This document shows, piece by piece, positions 1-4,884 of a DNA stretch of 9,724 bases. The notes beneath the pieces are model-generated. The model searched no databases. It had not been told where the DNA came from and saw only the letters and a list, made by a program, of their open reading frames with translations. Each line of letters opens with the position of its first letter. Position 1 is the stretch's first letter. The stretch spans positions 1-9,724 of the forward strand of contig JBEKHB010000104.1 in the NCBI GenBank assembly GCA_050012495.1, given 5' to 3'. The stretch comes from BOG-1155 sp050012495. Lineage in GTDB: Bacteria; Desulfobacterota; Syntrophorhabdia; Syntrophorhabdales; WCHB1-27. A program made the translations under genes and the position numbers.

Positions 1-14
1 AATCCGGCTCAAAC

Positions 15-36
15 GGGCCGGGGCAATGCCCGGCCT
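15..36. other. GC-rich hairpin at window edge, possible terminator
   Basis: A perfect 7-bp inverted repeat (GGCCGGG at 16-22 and CCCGGCC at 29-35) encloses a 6-nt loop. A T-rich stretch (TTTTCCTCCTTTTCCC) lies about ten bases further on. On the plus strand this could terminate a gene lying left of the window, but the T-tract does not directly abut the stem, so the terminator reading is weak. It may equally be part of a mobile-element end together with the repeats that follow. Confidence 0.4.
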
Positions 37-65
37 GATAAGATTTTCCTCCTTTTCCCGCTTCC

Positions 66-135
66 TGTCAAAGTGACAACCGGGGATGTCAACCAGGGGT
101 GACAAGGAGGCATGACAACCAGGACTGACAAAAAG
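66..135. repeat. 13-bp direct repeats, TGACAACCRGGG type
   Basis: Copies of a TGWCAA-starting unit begin at 74, 87, 100, 113 and 126, exactly 13 bp apart. A further partial TGTCAA begins at 66, 8 bp before the first. The approximate consensus is TG(A/T)CAACC(A/G)GGG. The last copy (126) keeps only TGACAA followed by AAAAG. Regular one-and-a-quarter-turn spacing suggests protein-binding sites. Known analogies are the multiple transposase-binding repeats at the ends of IS21-family elements and regulator or iteron arrays. No transposase gene is visible here, so a solo or remnant IS end is the favoured but unproven reading. The rest of 136-357 holds no convincing gene. Confidence 0.7.
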
Positions 136-357
136 CACCTGAGGCGGTTTTTTGGAAAACATGACTCCACCATGGCCCCAGAGGGCCGGTGGCCGGACCC
201 GGAGCTGTCCCTACCTGCTTCCTGAAGTATTCACTTGGAATAGTTTCCGATTCATGCAATAGTATAAACGGCAATCGCGAGCTTACAAGGTTCTCATGGC
301 ATGGTTGAAGAGAAGAGCGAAGGACATGGAGTTATGGGAGCCTTAAGGTCTTGACAA

Positions 358-1731
358 ATGAGTAAGCCTTTCATAACGAGACAGCTTGACTTGTTTGAAA
401 ACGAGTCGGGTAAGCCGACCGGGACTGCCTTGCGCGACCCTGCCTTCACAGAGAACAAAAGGCTGCCCATCCATCGCTGGGTACCCTGGATCGCTGGGTA
501 CTCCGCTACATTTATCGATGATGTTATGGCTGTCTATGCACCGCAAGCCCCTATCAACCCTGCGGCCTGCGTCGTACTCGATCCCTTCGCGGGCGTTGGC
601 ACCACCCTGGTACAGGCGATGTTTCACTGCTACCGCACTGTGGGCTTCGAACTCAACCCGTATGCGGCCATGGCTGCGAATGTAAAGGTGCACGCTCCCT
701 TTCTCGATCTGCCAAAGCTTAAGGGGTTGCTTGGGGGCTTCGAGGCAGAGTCGCGCCGCTGGAAGCACGGGGCGACGGGGATGAGGGCAGGGTCACCGAA
801 CGGTTTCCGGTCGCGCATCCCATTTTTCAGCCCCTCCGTTGAAAATCAGGTGCTTCGTGTTATCGATTTCATCAACGCTATCGAAGACGAAGACCTGCGA
901 GATCTTTTCCGGGTGGCCTTCGGCTCGGTCATGGTGACATTTTCAAATTACACTTACGAGCCCAGTCTCGGTACGCGCCCCGGCGCCGGGAAGCCCCTTA
1001 TCGAGAATCAGGACGCTACGGCGACCCTGACCAAGAAGCTCAGGCAAATGGCGACAGACATTGAATACGTGCAGACGCGCTGTCTCCCGCCGTTACCCTC
1101 GTCCGCATCGCATCGGGTTTTCAATGCGAATTTCTTCCAGAAAGGTGAAGAGCTCCTCTCCGGCCTGCCTGTTGATCTGATGGTTACGTCGCCGCCCTAT
1201 ATGAACAACTACCACTACGTTCGAAACACGCGGCCGCAGCTTTACTGGCTGGCGCTTGTAAATACATCTTCCGATCTGAAGCGACTGGAGGAAGAGAACT
1301 TCGGCAAGTTCTGGCAAAACGTTCGCACTGCCGCTCCTCAGGAGCCGGCCTTTGCCAATCCCGGCCTCAACCTGTTGATCCGGGAGCTGCGGCAAATTCG
1401 TGCGGAGAAGGGACCTTACGGCGGCCCCGGCTGGGCAAACTACGTTACCGCCTATTTCAACGATGCACAGAGGTTCCTTGGCATACTAAAGAATGTGCTC
1501 AGGCCGGGTGGCGTCGGGGTGATCGTGGTGGGGAACTCCATCGTTCAAGGGATTGAGTTCAAAGTGGATGAGTTTTTTGCCGAACTGAGTGAAAGTGTTG
1601 GCCTGACCGTTGAAGCCGTGCGCCCGATCCGACAAAAACGGGTGGGGGCGAGTATCACGCAATCATCGGTCCGGCGTGGGGGAAAGAACGGGGCCAGCCT
1701 TTACGAAGCAGCGGTGGTGGTGAAGAAATGA
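358..1731 (+). CDS. DNA amino-methyltransferase (N4-cytosine or N6-adenine), restriction-modification type
   Basis: This 457-aa protein transfers a methyl group from S-adenosylmethionine to an exocyclic amino group in DNA. Residues 75-83 (DPFAGVGTT) form the AdoMet-binding motif I, followed by ELNP at 98-101 (acidic ribose contact). The catalytic motif IV, TSPPY, is at 277-281; the Ser-Pro-Pro-Tyr form is commonest in N4-cytosine enzymes. A late LRPGGVGVIVVGNS segment (about 382-395) is a typical beta strand of the fold. Motif I precedes motif IV, the opposite of the common beta-class order, and about 195 residues separate them. The start at 358 is the first in-frame ATG; its ribosome-binding site is weak. 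The stop codon overlaps the ATG of a truncated restriction-endonuclease ORF, which makes this the modification half of a broken R-M system. The recognition sequence cannot be read from the protein. Confidence 0.88.
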   Translation: MSKPFITRQLDLFENESGKPTGTALRDPAFTENKRLPIHRWVPWIAGYSATFIDDVMAVYAPQAPINPAACVVLDPFAGVGTTLVQAMFHCYRTVGFELNPYAAMAANVKVHAPFLDLPKLKGLLGGFEAESRRWKHGATGMRAGSPNGFRSRIPFFSPSVENQVLRVIDFINAIEDEDLRDLFRVAFGSVMVTFSNYTYEPSLGTRPGAGKPLIENQDATATLTKKLRQMATDIEYVQTRCLPPLPSSASHRVFNANFFQKGEELLSGLPVDLMVTSPPYMNNYHYVRNTRPQLYWLALVNTSSDLKRLEEENFGKFWQNVRTAAPQEPAFANPGLNLLIRELRQIRAEKGPYGGPGWANYVTAYFNDAQRFLGILKNVLRPGGVGVIVVGNSIVQGIEFKVDEFFAELSESVGLTVEAVRPIRQKRVGASITQSSVRRGGKNGASLYEAAVVVKK

Positions 1732-1862
1732 TGCGCGTGGAACCACCTTATAATCCGCTGGATAAAAAGAACCTGGGCGTAAGCGTCGCCGATGCTTTAC
1801 TCGTAAGAAGTGCGGAACCTTTGCAACTTTCCGACCCCTTTATTGGCGCCGGCATCTATTGA
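1728..1862 (+). pseudogene. Truncated Eco29kI-family (GIY-YIG) restriction endonuclease, N-terminal remnant
   Basis: The ATG at 1728 overlaps the methyltransferase stop (ATGA arrangement), and the frame runs 44 codons to TGA at 1860-1862. The peptide includes YNPLDKKNLGVSVADALL (residues 8-25) and PFIGAGIY (37-44). From memory of the Eco29kI family, this is its conserved N-terminal lead-in: NPLD, NLG-SVA-ALL, then F-GAGIYALYY at the GIY-YIG nuclease core. Here the frame ends directly after Gly-Ile-Tyr. The remaining roughly 150-200 residues (YIG strand, catalytic Arg and Glu) are absent from all forward frames downstream, where AT-rich non-coding sequence begins. A single-base shift after the stop does not recover a recognisable nuclease. 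It is therefore a deletion or degeneration remnant and should have no nuclease activity. Family assignment rests on a short match but is strengthened by the neighbouring methyltransferase. Confidence 0.72.
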
Positions 1863-2222
1863 ATCACTATTCTTGCATCTATTCCAGATCTCTCTTTTCC
1901 CTCCCCTGGCCCGGAAGGGAAGAAGGGAATTTTTAGGGGGTCATTTATTATTTTTTTTATATCCATCCATCATATAAAAAGAATATAAAATCCCAGAAAT
2001 TTCTTCCCTTTTTCCCTAAATTTTTTGCTATTGGAAAACCCATAATTTTTAAGATGTTTCTCCATTGGGGGAGGAACGGAGAGAAGATCCGTACACTTCT
2101 GATATTTCAAGAGTTCCATTATTTCGACAGAGTCATGATTCAGACCATCTGATGCTCATATAGTTTTAACTGATCATGGCCAGCTTATTCCGCATTAAGT
2201 CACCCAGTAAAGGAGGTGGTGT
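1863..2222. other. Gene-free AT-rich stretch with a hairpin
   Basis: No credible coding region is seen on either strand. The core (about 1925-2050) is strikingly rich in T and A runs compared with its flanks. It includes a perfect 9-bp inverted repeat, TTTTTATAT at 1954-1962 and ATATAAAAA at 1972-1980, around the loop CCATCCATC. The stretch begins exactly where the restriction-endonuclease frame breaks, so it probably replaced the lost 3' part of that gene. Its origin is unknown. Confidence 0.5.
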
Positions 2223-2303
2223 ATGACAGAAACTATCAAATTAGGTCCAAAGATGTCAGCTATTTCAATTACTCTAACTGATTTACTCAAATGCTTCTAC
2301 TGA
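2223..2303 (+). CDS. Tiny ORF with strong ribosome-binding site (26 aa)
   Basis: An AAAGGAGGTGGTGT Shine-Dalgarno sequence directly precedes an ATG that opens a 26-codon frame encoding MTETIKLGPKMSAISITLTD followed by LLKCFY. The ribosome-binding site is among the best in the window, which argues that translation starts here. The peptide has no recognised family, no obvious transmembrane segment and one cysteine near its end. It could be a genuine microprotein, a leader peptide, or the surviving N-terminus of a larger gene lost in the same rearrangement that broke the endonuclease. No longer continuation is seen in the other forward frames before the HU terminator. Confidence 0.35.
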   Translation: MTETIKLGPKMSAISITLTDLLKCFY

Positions 2304-2392
2304 ATTTTGAGAGGCAGGCTCAGCAGCGAAGAATGAAGCTTATGTATCACTCATCGCTTTCTGTGTCCATCACTACCGTACTGAACACTTAA

Positions 2393-2434
2393 AGTGAAGG
2401 CCCTTTCAGGTGTTGATTCCGAAGGGCCTTCACT
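2393..2434 (-). terminator. Intrinsic terminator of the HU gene
   Basis: A perfect 13-bp inverted repeat, AGTGAAGGCCCTT at 2393-2405 and AAGGGCCTTCACT at 2422-2434, lies 15 bp beyond the HU stop codon. On the minus strand the stem is followed by a short TTTAAGT stretch. The U-tract is weak, but stem strength and position fit a terminator or 3'-end stabilising hairpin. Confidence 0.75.
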
Positions 2435-2449
2435 GCCTGGCCTCGCTGG

Positions 2450-2785
2450 TTACTTCTTTTTCTTCGCTGTTTTCGCAGGTGCTTTCTTGGCTGCCTTCTT
2501 TGCGCCCGCCGGTACGTTCAGTTCCTTCTTGACTGCCCCTGCAGCAGAGAACTTGACCGCCTTCCTGGCCGGTATCTTGAGAGCCGCACCTGTCCTCGGG
2601 TTCCTACCGGTGCGGGCCTTTCTCTCTTTAATGAAGAAAGAACCGAGACCAGGGAGCACTATCCTCTCGCCTTTCACAAGAAAGGCCTTGATCATGCCGA
2701 CGAGCTCTGTGACAACCTTCTCGGCCTGCTTCTTTTGAATACTCGCTACCTCGGCCAGTTTTGTTACCATTTCAACTTTTGTCAT
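2450..2785 (-). CDS. hup: HU-family nucleoid DNA-binding protein with lysine/alanine-rich tail
   Basis: This 111-aa protein has a complete HU/IHF fold in residues 1-90. The N-terminal helices (MTKVEMVTKLAE...) form the dimer. The GLGSFFIKERKARTGRNPRTG segment (about 46-66) is the beta-arm, with the Arg-Asn-Pro-Arg-Thr-Gly tip that intercalates at a proline in the minor groove. The last 20 or so residues (VPAGAKKAAKKAPAKTAKKK) form an unstructured K/A/P-rich extension resembling histone H1 tails and longer than the usual 90-aa HU. It is expected to bend and compact chromosomal DNA. The ATG at 2785 is preceded by a GAGGGGGAT ribosome-binding site. The gene is monocistronic, with its own promoter upstream and a hairpin terminator downstream. 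The tail probably raises non-specific DNA affinity (inference). Confidence 0.93.
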   Translation of the reverse strand: MTKVEMVTKLAEVASIQKKQAEKVVTELVGMIKAFLVKGERIVLPGLGSFFIKERKARTGRNPRTGAALKIPARKAVKFSAAGAVKKELNVPAGAKKAAKKAPAKTAKKKK

Positions 2786-2826
2786 AGTATCCCCCTCTTT
2801 TTTGGGATGGGTGCATCATTGCTATG

Positions 2827-2855
2827 TTTATACTCGATGTGGTGGAACTTGGCAA
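2827..2855 (-). promoter_or_regulatory. Sigma70-type promoter of the HU gene
   Basis: Reading the minus strand, TTGCCA (2850-2855) is separated by exactly 17 bp from TATAAA (2827-2832). Each hexamer matches the consensus at 5 of 6 positions. The predicted start lies near 2820, giving a leader of about 35 nt that contains the GAGGGGG ribosome-binding site. Confidence 0.65.
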
Positions 2856-2998
2856 GAAGAAAGCGTGAATTACGGCCTCTTTTCGATTACAAAGAGAGAA
2901 TTCGGGGTAACCGTCACGAAAAATCATGTGCTTTGGCACTATGGGCTAAACGGTCTCGGTCAATGGAAAAGATAGAGGCTGGGGCCACCAGAGATTAT

Positions 2999-3027
2999 AC
3001 GCGGGACCCTGCGTTACTAACCCGCGT
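2999..3027. repeat. Inverted repeat between the convergent-side 3' end and the HU promoter
   Basis: ACGCGGG (2999-3005) and CCCGCGT (3021-3027) form a perfect 7-bp stem with a 15-nt loop. It lies about 20 bp past the stop codon of the minus-strand gene at 3049-3294 and may mark the 3' end of its transcript. There is no T-tract, so intrinsic termination is doubtful. Nothing else is recognised in 2856-3048. Confidence 0.35.
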
Positions 3028-3048
3028 GCTTCCAGGCGTCATCATAGA

Positions 3049-3294
3049 CTACACCCAGTTCTGGCGGTACCACCGGCCTGTGATCAGATCCTGAAAGACA
3101 GTGAACCTTGACCCACTGGTGAACTCTAAAGAGTAGTAGAGCCTGGAGATCGGTTTTCGCCACCATTCGTCGTCTATCCGCCAGATGTTGAGAACCTCCT
3201 TCACCTGCAAAAGTCTCTTCCTGAACTTCACGGCCTTTGGCGTGCCCTCAGGGGCGATAACCTCTATCGGTTCTGGATCGTATGGGGAACCCAT
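3049..3294 (-). CDS. DUF6504-like small protein, probable SOS/mutasome-associated
   Basis: From the chosen start this is an 81-aa basic, aromatic-rich protein. Its core, WRIDDEWWRKPISRLYYSLE, and the ending FQDLITGRWYRQNW match the pattern I recall for DUF6504 (W-R-D-WWR, R-YY, DL-TG-WY). That family is found beside or fused to ImuB and DnaE2 translesion-synthesis genes; its biochemical role is unknown. The frame could also start at an upstream ATG (3306), but that codon lies inside the predicted -10 box, so the ATG at 3294 (MGSPYDPEPIEV...) is preferred. It falls at the expected transcription start, making the mRNA leaderless, and no Shine-Dalgarno sequence is present. A LexA-type box in the promoter agrees with a DNA-damage role. 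No imuB or dnaE2 gene lies in the window, so this copy stands alone. Family assignment is moderately certain. Confidence 0.68.
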   Translation of the reverse strand: MGSPYDPEPIEVIAPEGTPKAVKFRKRLLQVKEVLNIWRIDDEWWRKPISRLYYSLEFTSGSRFTVFQDLITGRWYRQNWV

Positions 3295-3301
3295 GAGTGG
3301 T

Positions 3302-3330
3302 AGCATAGAACATGTGTTCTAAACTGACAA
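3302..3330 (-). promoter_or_regulatory. Promoter with LexA-type SOS box in its spacer
   Basis: On the minus strand, TTGTCA (3325-3330, 5 of 6 to consensus) is followed after exactly 17 bp by TATGCT (3302-3307). The spacer holds AGAACA-CA-TGTTCT (3307-3320, read on the minus strand), a perfect 6-2-6 palindrome that contains GAAC-N4-GTTC at 3308-3319. GAAC-N4-GTTC is the LexA/DinR operator of Gram-positive and several other phyla. A repressor there would block RNA polymerase. The start point is predicted at or next to A3294, the first base of the coding ATG. Confidence 0.68.
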
Positions 3331-3361
3331 GATACTGTCTGTCGCTAAAAGAAGAAACGTC

Positions 3362-3398
3362 TTGACGGGGATAGCCGGAAAACATAGAATCTGATTCT
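3362..3398 (+). promoter_or_regulatory. Sigma70-type promoter of the small zinc-ribbon cluster, with palindrome over the -10
   Basis: TTGACG (3362-3367) and TAGAAT (3385-3390) each match the consensus at 5 of 6 positions and are exactly 17 bp apart. A perfect 6-1-6 palindrome, AGAATC-T-GATTCT (3386-3398), overlaps the -10 and the expected start site, and could be an operator. The promoter is divergent from the LexA-boxed promoter 32 bp to the left. Confidence 0.65.
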
Positions 3399-3427
3399 CT
3401 CAAGACAACAACCGAGGAAGGAAAAAT

Positions 3428-3607
3428 ATGCGAGCCACGGACATTGCGGTTAAACCCTGGCACAAGACATGTTCCCGTTGCGGAAGACAGACCTTCGAGG
3501 ATCTCCTCGATGAACAGGGTTTGTGCGACTACTGCAGAGAGATGGCCGCCATCAAGGTGTCGTCGAGAAAGAAAGTGAAAGACACCGCTCCAGAGAAGGG
3601 TCTATGA
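3428..3607 (+). CDS. Small zinc-ribbon-like protein (59 aa)
   Basis: The frame starts at an ATG preceded by GAGGAAGGAAAAAT, a good ribosome-binding site. The protein carries CSRC (residues 15-18) and CDYC (33-36), two CxxC knuckles 14 residues apart, which is the spacing of a treble-clef or zinc-ribbon fold binding one zinc. The C-terminal part (SSRKKVKD...) is lysine/arginine-rich and probably disordered. Such proteins often bind nucleic acid or a protein partner, but no specific family is recognised. It is the first gene behind a strong promoter and overlaps the next ORF by 4 bp (ATGA). It is too short to be called on length alone; the cysteine pattern, ribosome-binding site and promoter together support it. 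Confidence 0.65.
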   Translation: MRATDIAVKPWHKTCSRCGRQTFEDLLDEQGLCDYCREMAAIKVSSRKKVKDTAPEKGL

Positions 3608-3708
3608 AGCCGGATATGGAGATAGAATTCGTTCCCGCCGAGTCCCATACAACGGTTATACAGGGAGAAGCTATTCGTAGGAGCCCGCCTTATGAAGGAA
3701 AAAGATAA
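3604..3708 (+). CDS. Very small hypothetical protein (34 aa), translationally coupled
   Basis: The ATG at 3604 overlaps the stop of the zinc-ribbon gene in the ATGA arrangement and lies just after GAGAAGGG, so ribosomes could re-initiate here. The peptide (MKPDMEIEFVPAESHTTVIQ...) is unrecognised, with a short strand-forming hydrophilic core and a basic end. The same frame is open further upstream, within the zinc-ribbon gene, but no good start signal is seen there. It overlaps the following gene by 17 bp. It may be a real coupled microprotein or merely a spacer that carries ribosomes to the next gene. Confidence 0.35.
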   Translation: MKPDMEIEFVPAESHTTVIQGEAIRRSPPYEGKR

Positions 3709-3907
3709 AACACGGCTGGAGATACTGGCTCAGGATATGGGGGTCGCAGGAGTTCTGGAGGCCCTCGCTGAGTATTGCGACCGCTCCGCCGACCTGGTGG
3801 CCGGGGCGAATGAGGGGAAGGCGCCGGCACCCCTGGAAATAGAACTCCGCGCGTGGTCGAAAAGGATTTGGGGTGTCCTGAAGGAGGCAGCAGGAAAGAA
3901 GTCTTGA
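3692..3907 (+). CDS. Small helical hypothetical protein (71 aa)
   Basis: The start ATG is preceded by GTAGGAGCC at suitable spacing. The protein appears almost entirely helical and charged: KTRLEILAQDMGVAGVLEAL followed by AEYCDRSADLVAG, then a linker with KAPAPLE and a second helix with WSKRIWGVLKEAA. There is no signal peptide or membrane segment. The LEALAEYCDRSAD segment resembles small helical proteins of unknown function seen in many anaerobes, but I cannot name a family. It is the last of three overlapping ORFs sharing the promoter at 3362-3390. No clear terminator follows in 3908-4009. Confidence 0.6.
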   Translation: MKEKDKTRLEILAQDMGVAGVLEALAEYCDRSADLVAGANEGKAPAPLEIELRAWSKRIWGVLKEAAGKKS

Positions 3908-3933
3908 CAGCGTGGAGAAGGTGACTTGTCTCG

Positions 3934-3962
3934 TTGCTTCTCTTACAATTACCTTATATGCT
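3934..3962 (+). promoter_or_regulatory. Possible promoter of the 108-aa gene
   Basis: TTGCTT (3934-3939) and TATGCT (3957-3962) are 17 bp apart. The -35 is poor (3 of 6). The -10 is identical to that of the LexA-boxed promoter. This placement gives a leader of about 40 nt containing the GAGGAGGAG ribosome-binding site. Confidence 0.3.
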
Positions 3963-4009
3963 GTAGTGCTATCTGAACCTACCTACTTTCATGAGAGGAG
4001 GAGAGCGCG

Positions 4010-4336
4010 ATGGAAAACCGATGGTCTTATAAGGAGTATCAGATTGAAGATGGACTGAAGCCGGGAAGCAGGCATTTTCAGTACTTCTATGTGGTCTCGG
4101 AAAAGGGGCGGAAAAAATGCAACTACTGCGTGTGGATAGAGGATGAAGCGCTGTCCCGCTTTGCATTATCGGGTGACTTTGATTCTATTGTCTCGTCTCA
4201 AAGAGAGACCTGGAACAAGTGGGTCAAGGGTAAGATAGATGGAGAAGACTTCGGCAACAAGGTCATGAAGATCGAAAAGGGTGGGGAGAAGGAGATCGAG
4301 TTGTCGGAAATGTCGGCCCATCTTTCGATGGAATAG
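4010..4336 (+). CDS. Hypothetical protein (108 aa)
   Basis: A very strong ribosome-binding site (GAGAGGAGGAGAG) lies just before the ATG, which supports both the gene and its start. The protein is soluble and highly charged, with aromatic-rich early segments (HFQYFYVVSEKGRKKCNYCVWI, residues about 23-44) suggesting beta strands. A helical, acidic/basic second half (RETWNKWVKGKIDGEDFGNK) follows. The CNYC pair (39-42) is a single CxxC, so a full zinc ribbon is not evident; it might bind metal as a dimer or be incidental. No signal peptide is seen. No family is recognised. A hairpin with a T-rich tail about 60 bp downstream probably ends the transcript. Confidence 0.7.
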   Translation: MENRWSYKEYQIEDGLKPGSRHFQYFYVVSEKGRKKCNYCVWIEDEALSRFALSGDFDSIVSSQRETWNKWVKGKIDGEDFGNKVMKIEKGGEKEIELSEMSAHLSME

Positions 4337-4395
4337 AGGCGGGTATTCCTGATGTTCTCCATGATGCGGAACCGACGATGACCAATGCTGCGATC

Positions 4396-4428
4396 AATAC
4401 TCCAGTTGTAGTATTTTTCATATTTTCA
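4396..4428 (+). terminator. Probable intrinsic terminator after the 108-aa gene
   Basis: AATACT (4396-4401) and AGTATT (4410-4415) form a perfect 6-bp stem with an 8-nt loop. It is directly followed by TTTCATATTTT. The stem is short and AU-rich, but the U-rich tail is well placed. Confidence 0.45.
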
Positions 4429-4469
4429 GGGAATTCCAAGGGGGTGGATTCTTCATATCGCAAACAGTT

Positions 4470-4499
4470 TTGTCTTTTCTTCTCCACCTTTGATAGAAT
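4470..4499 (+). promoter_or_regulatory. Possible promoter for a leaderless small gene
   Basis: TTGTCT (4470-4475, 4 of 6) and TAGAAT (4494-4499, 5 of 6) are separated by 18 bp. Only five bases lie between the -10 and the ATG at 4505, so transcription would begin at or just inside the start codon. Confidence 0.4.
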
Positions 4500-4504
4500 A
4501 CAGC

Positions 4505-4696
4505 ATGCAAAGCCCTGTCAGCGAGACTATTCGCAAGGAAACACTTCTTCAAATTATCAAGAAGCTTCTCCGTTCCGATCTTGACCTGACTTTTCTCCTG
4601 AAATTCGAACAGCGAGAGATCGAACAGCTTGTTGCCGCCATAAGAGAAAGAATAGACGAAGGTCGGCGCTCAGCCCGCCAAAGCGATCGCAATTGA
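4505..4696 (+). CDS. Small charged helical hypothetical protein (63 aa)
   Basis: The frame encodes two amphipathic helices, RKETLLQIIKKLLRSDLDLT and FEQREIEQLVAAIRERIDEG (heptad-like hydrophobic spacing), followed by a basic hydrophilic tail. This could be a coiled-coil or small adaptor/regulator-like protein, but no family is recognised. No Shine-Dalgarno precedes either the ATG at 4505 or an in-frame TTG at 4490. A TAGAAT -10 box lies five bases before the ATG, so a leaderless mRNA is plausible and the ATG is chosen. The insertion sequence begins about 90 bp downstream, so any former downstream partner may have been separated from it. Confidence 0.45.
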   Translation: MQSPVSETIRKETLLQIIKKLLRSDLDLTFLLKFEQREIEQLVAAIRERIDEGRRSARQSDRN

Positions 4697-4806
4697 TTAT
4701 TTCTGTGGAAAGACAGAAGACGCAAGTGCCTGCGGTAATGGGAACCACAGCCACTCCGATGAAAGGCAGTTTTCCCTCCCCGATCCCCCGTCAAAAATAT
4801 TAAAAA

Positions 4807-4875
4807 ACCTCGTTGGCCCTGATGAACAGGGATGATAGAATAAGGCTGCGACACCAATTCCATCACCAACGAGGT
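4807..4875 (+). promoter_or_regulatory. Transposase promoter nested in a ribosome-binding-site-sequestering inverted repeat
   Basis: ACCTCGTTGG (4807-4816) and CCAACGAGGT (4866-4875) form a perfect 10-bp inverted repeat. The right arm contains GAGGT, the core of the transposase ribosome-binding site (GAGGTGAAA, then ATG at 4885). Between the arms lies a promoter: TTGGCC (4813-4818), 17-bp spacer, TAGAAT (4836-4841), with predicted start near 4848. Transcripts from this promoter lack the left arm and leave the site open. Transcripts reading in from upstream contain both arms and could hide it. IS10 and IS50 are known to limit transposition this way. Confidence 0.6.
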
Positions 4876-4884
4876 GAAACTATT

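Noticed and set aside
66..135. CRISPR array.
   Set aside because: The units are contiguous 13-bp repeats without unique spacers, far below CRISPR repeat and spacer sizes.
74..135. Plasmid replication iterons.
   Set aside because: No replication initiator gene and no AT-rich unwinding region lie beside the repeats in the window, and the units are shorter than typical iterons.
89..274. A 61-codon minus-strand frame over the repeat region.
   Set aside because: It has no ribosome-binding site or family match, and its end simply translates the 13-bp repeats.
1915..2030. Paired GGGAAGAA / TTCTTCCC and TTTAGGG / CCCTAAA motifs as IS ends.
   Set aside because: The pairs occur in the same order on both sides rather than mirrored, so they do not form one inverted repeat, and no transposase remnant lies between them.
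3304..3306. Upstream ATG as the start of the DUF6504-like gene.
   Set aside because: It is embedded in the predicted -10 hexamer and adds only MLPL, with no ribosome-binding site.
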